NCBI GenBank assembly: GCA_021443045.1
Contig: JABUUT010000050.1
Span: forward strand, 37,669 to 43,283
Source of the DNA: Fibrobacteraceae bacterium
Lineage (GTDB): Bacteria; Fibrobacterota; Fibrobacteria; Fibrobacterales; Fibrobacteraceae
Reading direction: 5' to 3'
Length of the DNA stretch: 5,615 nucleotides
Every line of letters starts with the position of its first letter. Position 1 is the first letter of the stretch. Positions 5,565-5,615 of the stretch are shown one piece after another. A program made the translations under genes and the position numbers. The notes under the pieces are model-generated. The model was not told the origin of the DNA and made no database searches. It worked only from the letters and a program-made list of their open reading frames with translations.

Positions 5565-5615
5565 GGAGGCTTCGCCTCCTTGAGGTGTGAGGTATGAGCT
5601 CAAAGCGAAGCGACC
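5565..5615. repeat. Hairpin and heptamer repeat at the right edge (truncated)
   Basis: A perfect hairpin GGAGGC-TTC-GCCTCC occupies 5565-5579. It is followed by three 7-base units, TGAGGTG, TGAGGTA and TGAGCTC (5581-5601), and then by AAGCGAAGCGACC, which runs into the window end. The sequence resembles interspersed intergenic repeats, and its GCGAAGCGACC end recalls GAGAAACGACC in the left-edge repeat (123-133). There is no clear T-tract after the hairpin, so a terminator for a neighbouring gene is not called. The element continues outside the window. Confidence 0.5.

Overview
The window reads as a piece of chromosome from a Fibrobacter-like bacterium (FCB group, plant-fibre degrader). That assignment is an inference. 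It rests on a GH5 hydrolase with a CBM4/9-type binding module and a possible type IX-style tail, on moderate GC with AT-rich intergenic DNA, and on short intergenic repeats (TGTCA-YY-CTG / GAATCC-type units, AGCGAAGCGACC, degenerate heptamer tracts) of the kind seen in such genomes. No rRNA or other decisive marker is present.

All four convincing genes lie on the minus strand, so they are read from the right end to the left. The right-hand unit (about 5500 to 3339) has a good promoter at 5472-5500, a radical SAM protein of the 'putative DNA modification/repair' family (5433-4174), and, 4 bases later, its obligate-looking partner, a DUF4130 protein (4169-3414). It ends in a probable Rho-independent terminator (3373-3339). 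The pair is a widespread cassette with no established biochemistry that I know of. It is the best candidate here for an undescribed system. A 14-bp dyad overlapping its -35 box resembles the LexA operator reported for Fibrobacter succinogenes, which would tie the pair to the DNA-damage response.

The left-hand unit (about 3290 to 206) begins after that terminator. It encodes a GH5 glycoside hydrolase, probably mannanase-like, with a CBM4/9-type module and no signal peptide (3248-1632). After 13 bases comes a MurC-like Mur ligase with diverged signature motifs (1618-206), which looks like a paralogue of MurC and not the housekeeping enzyme. Why a polysaccharide hydrolase sits beside a peptidoglycan ligase is not explained by the sequence.

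The two ends are non-coding and repeat-rich. Positions 1-205 hold TTAACAA-like heptamer tracts and two inverted copies of a TGTCA..CTG repeat. Positions 5511-5615 hold TTGTTAG repeats, a perfect GGAGGC/GCCTCC hairpin and TGAGGTR heptamers running into the window edge. I see no tRNA, CRISPR array, insertion sequence or transposase.
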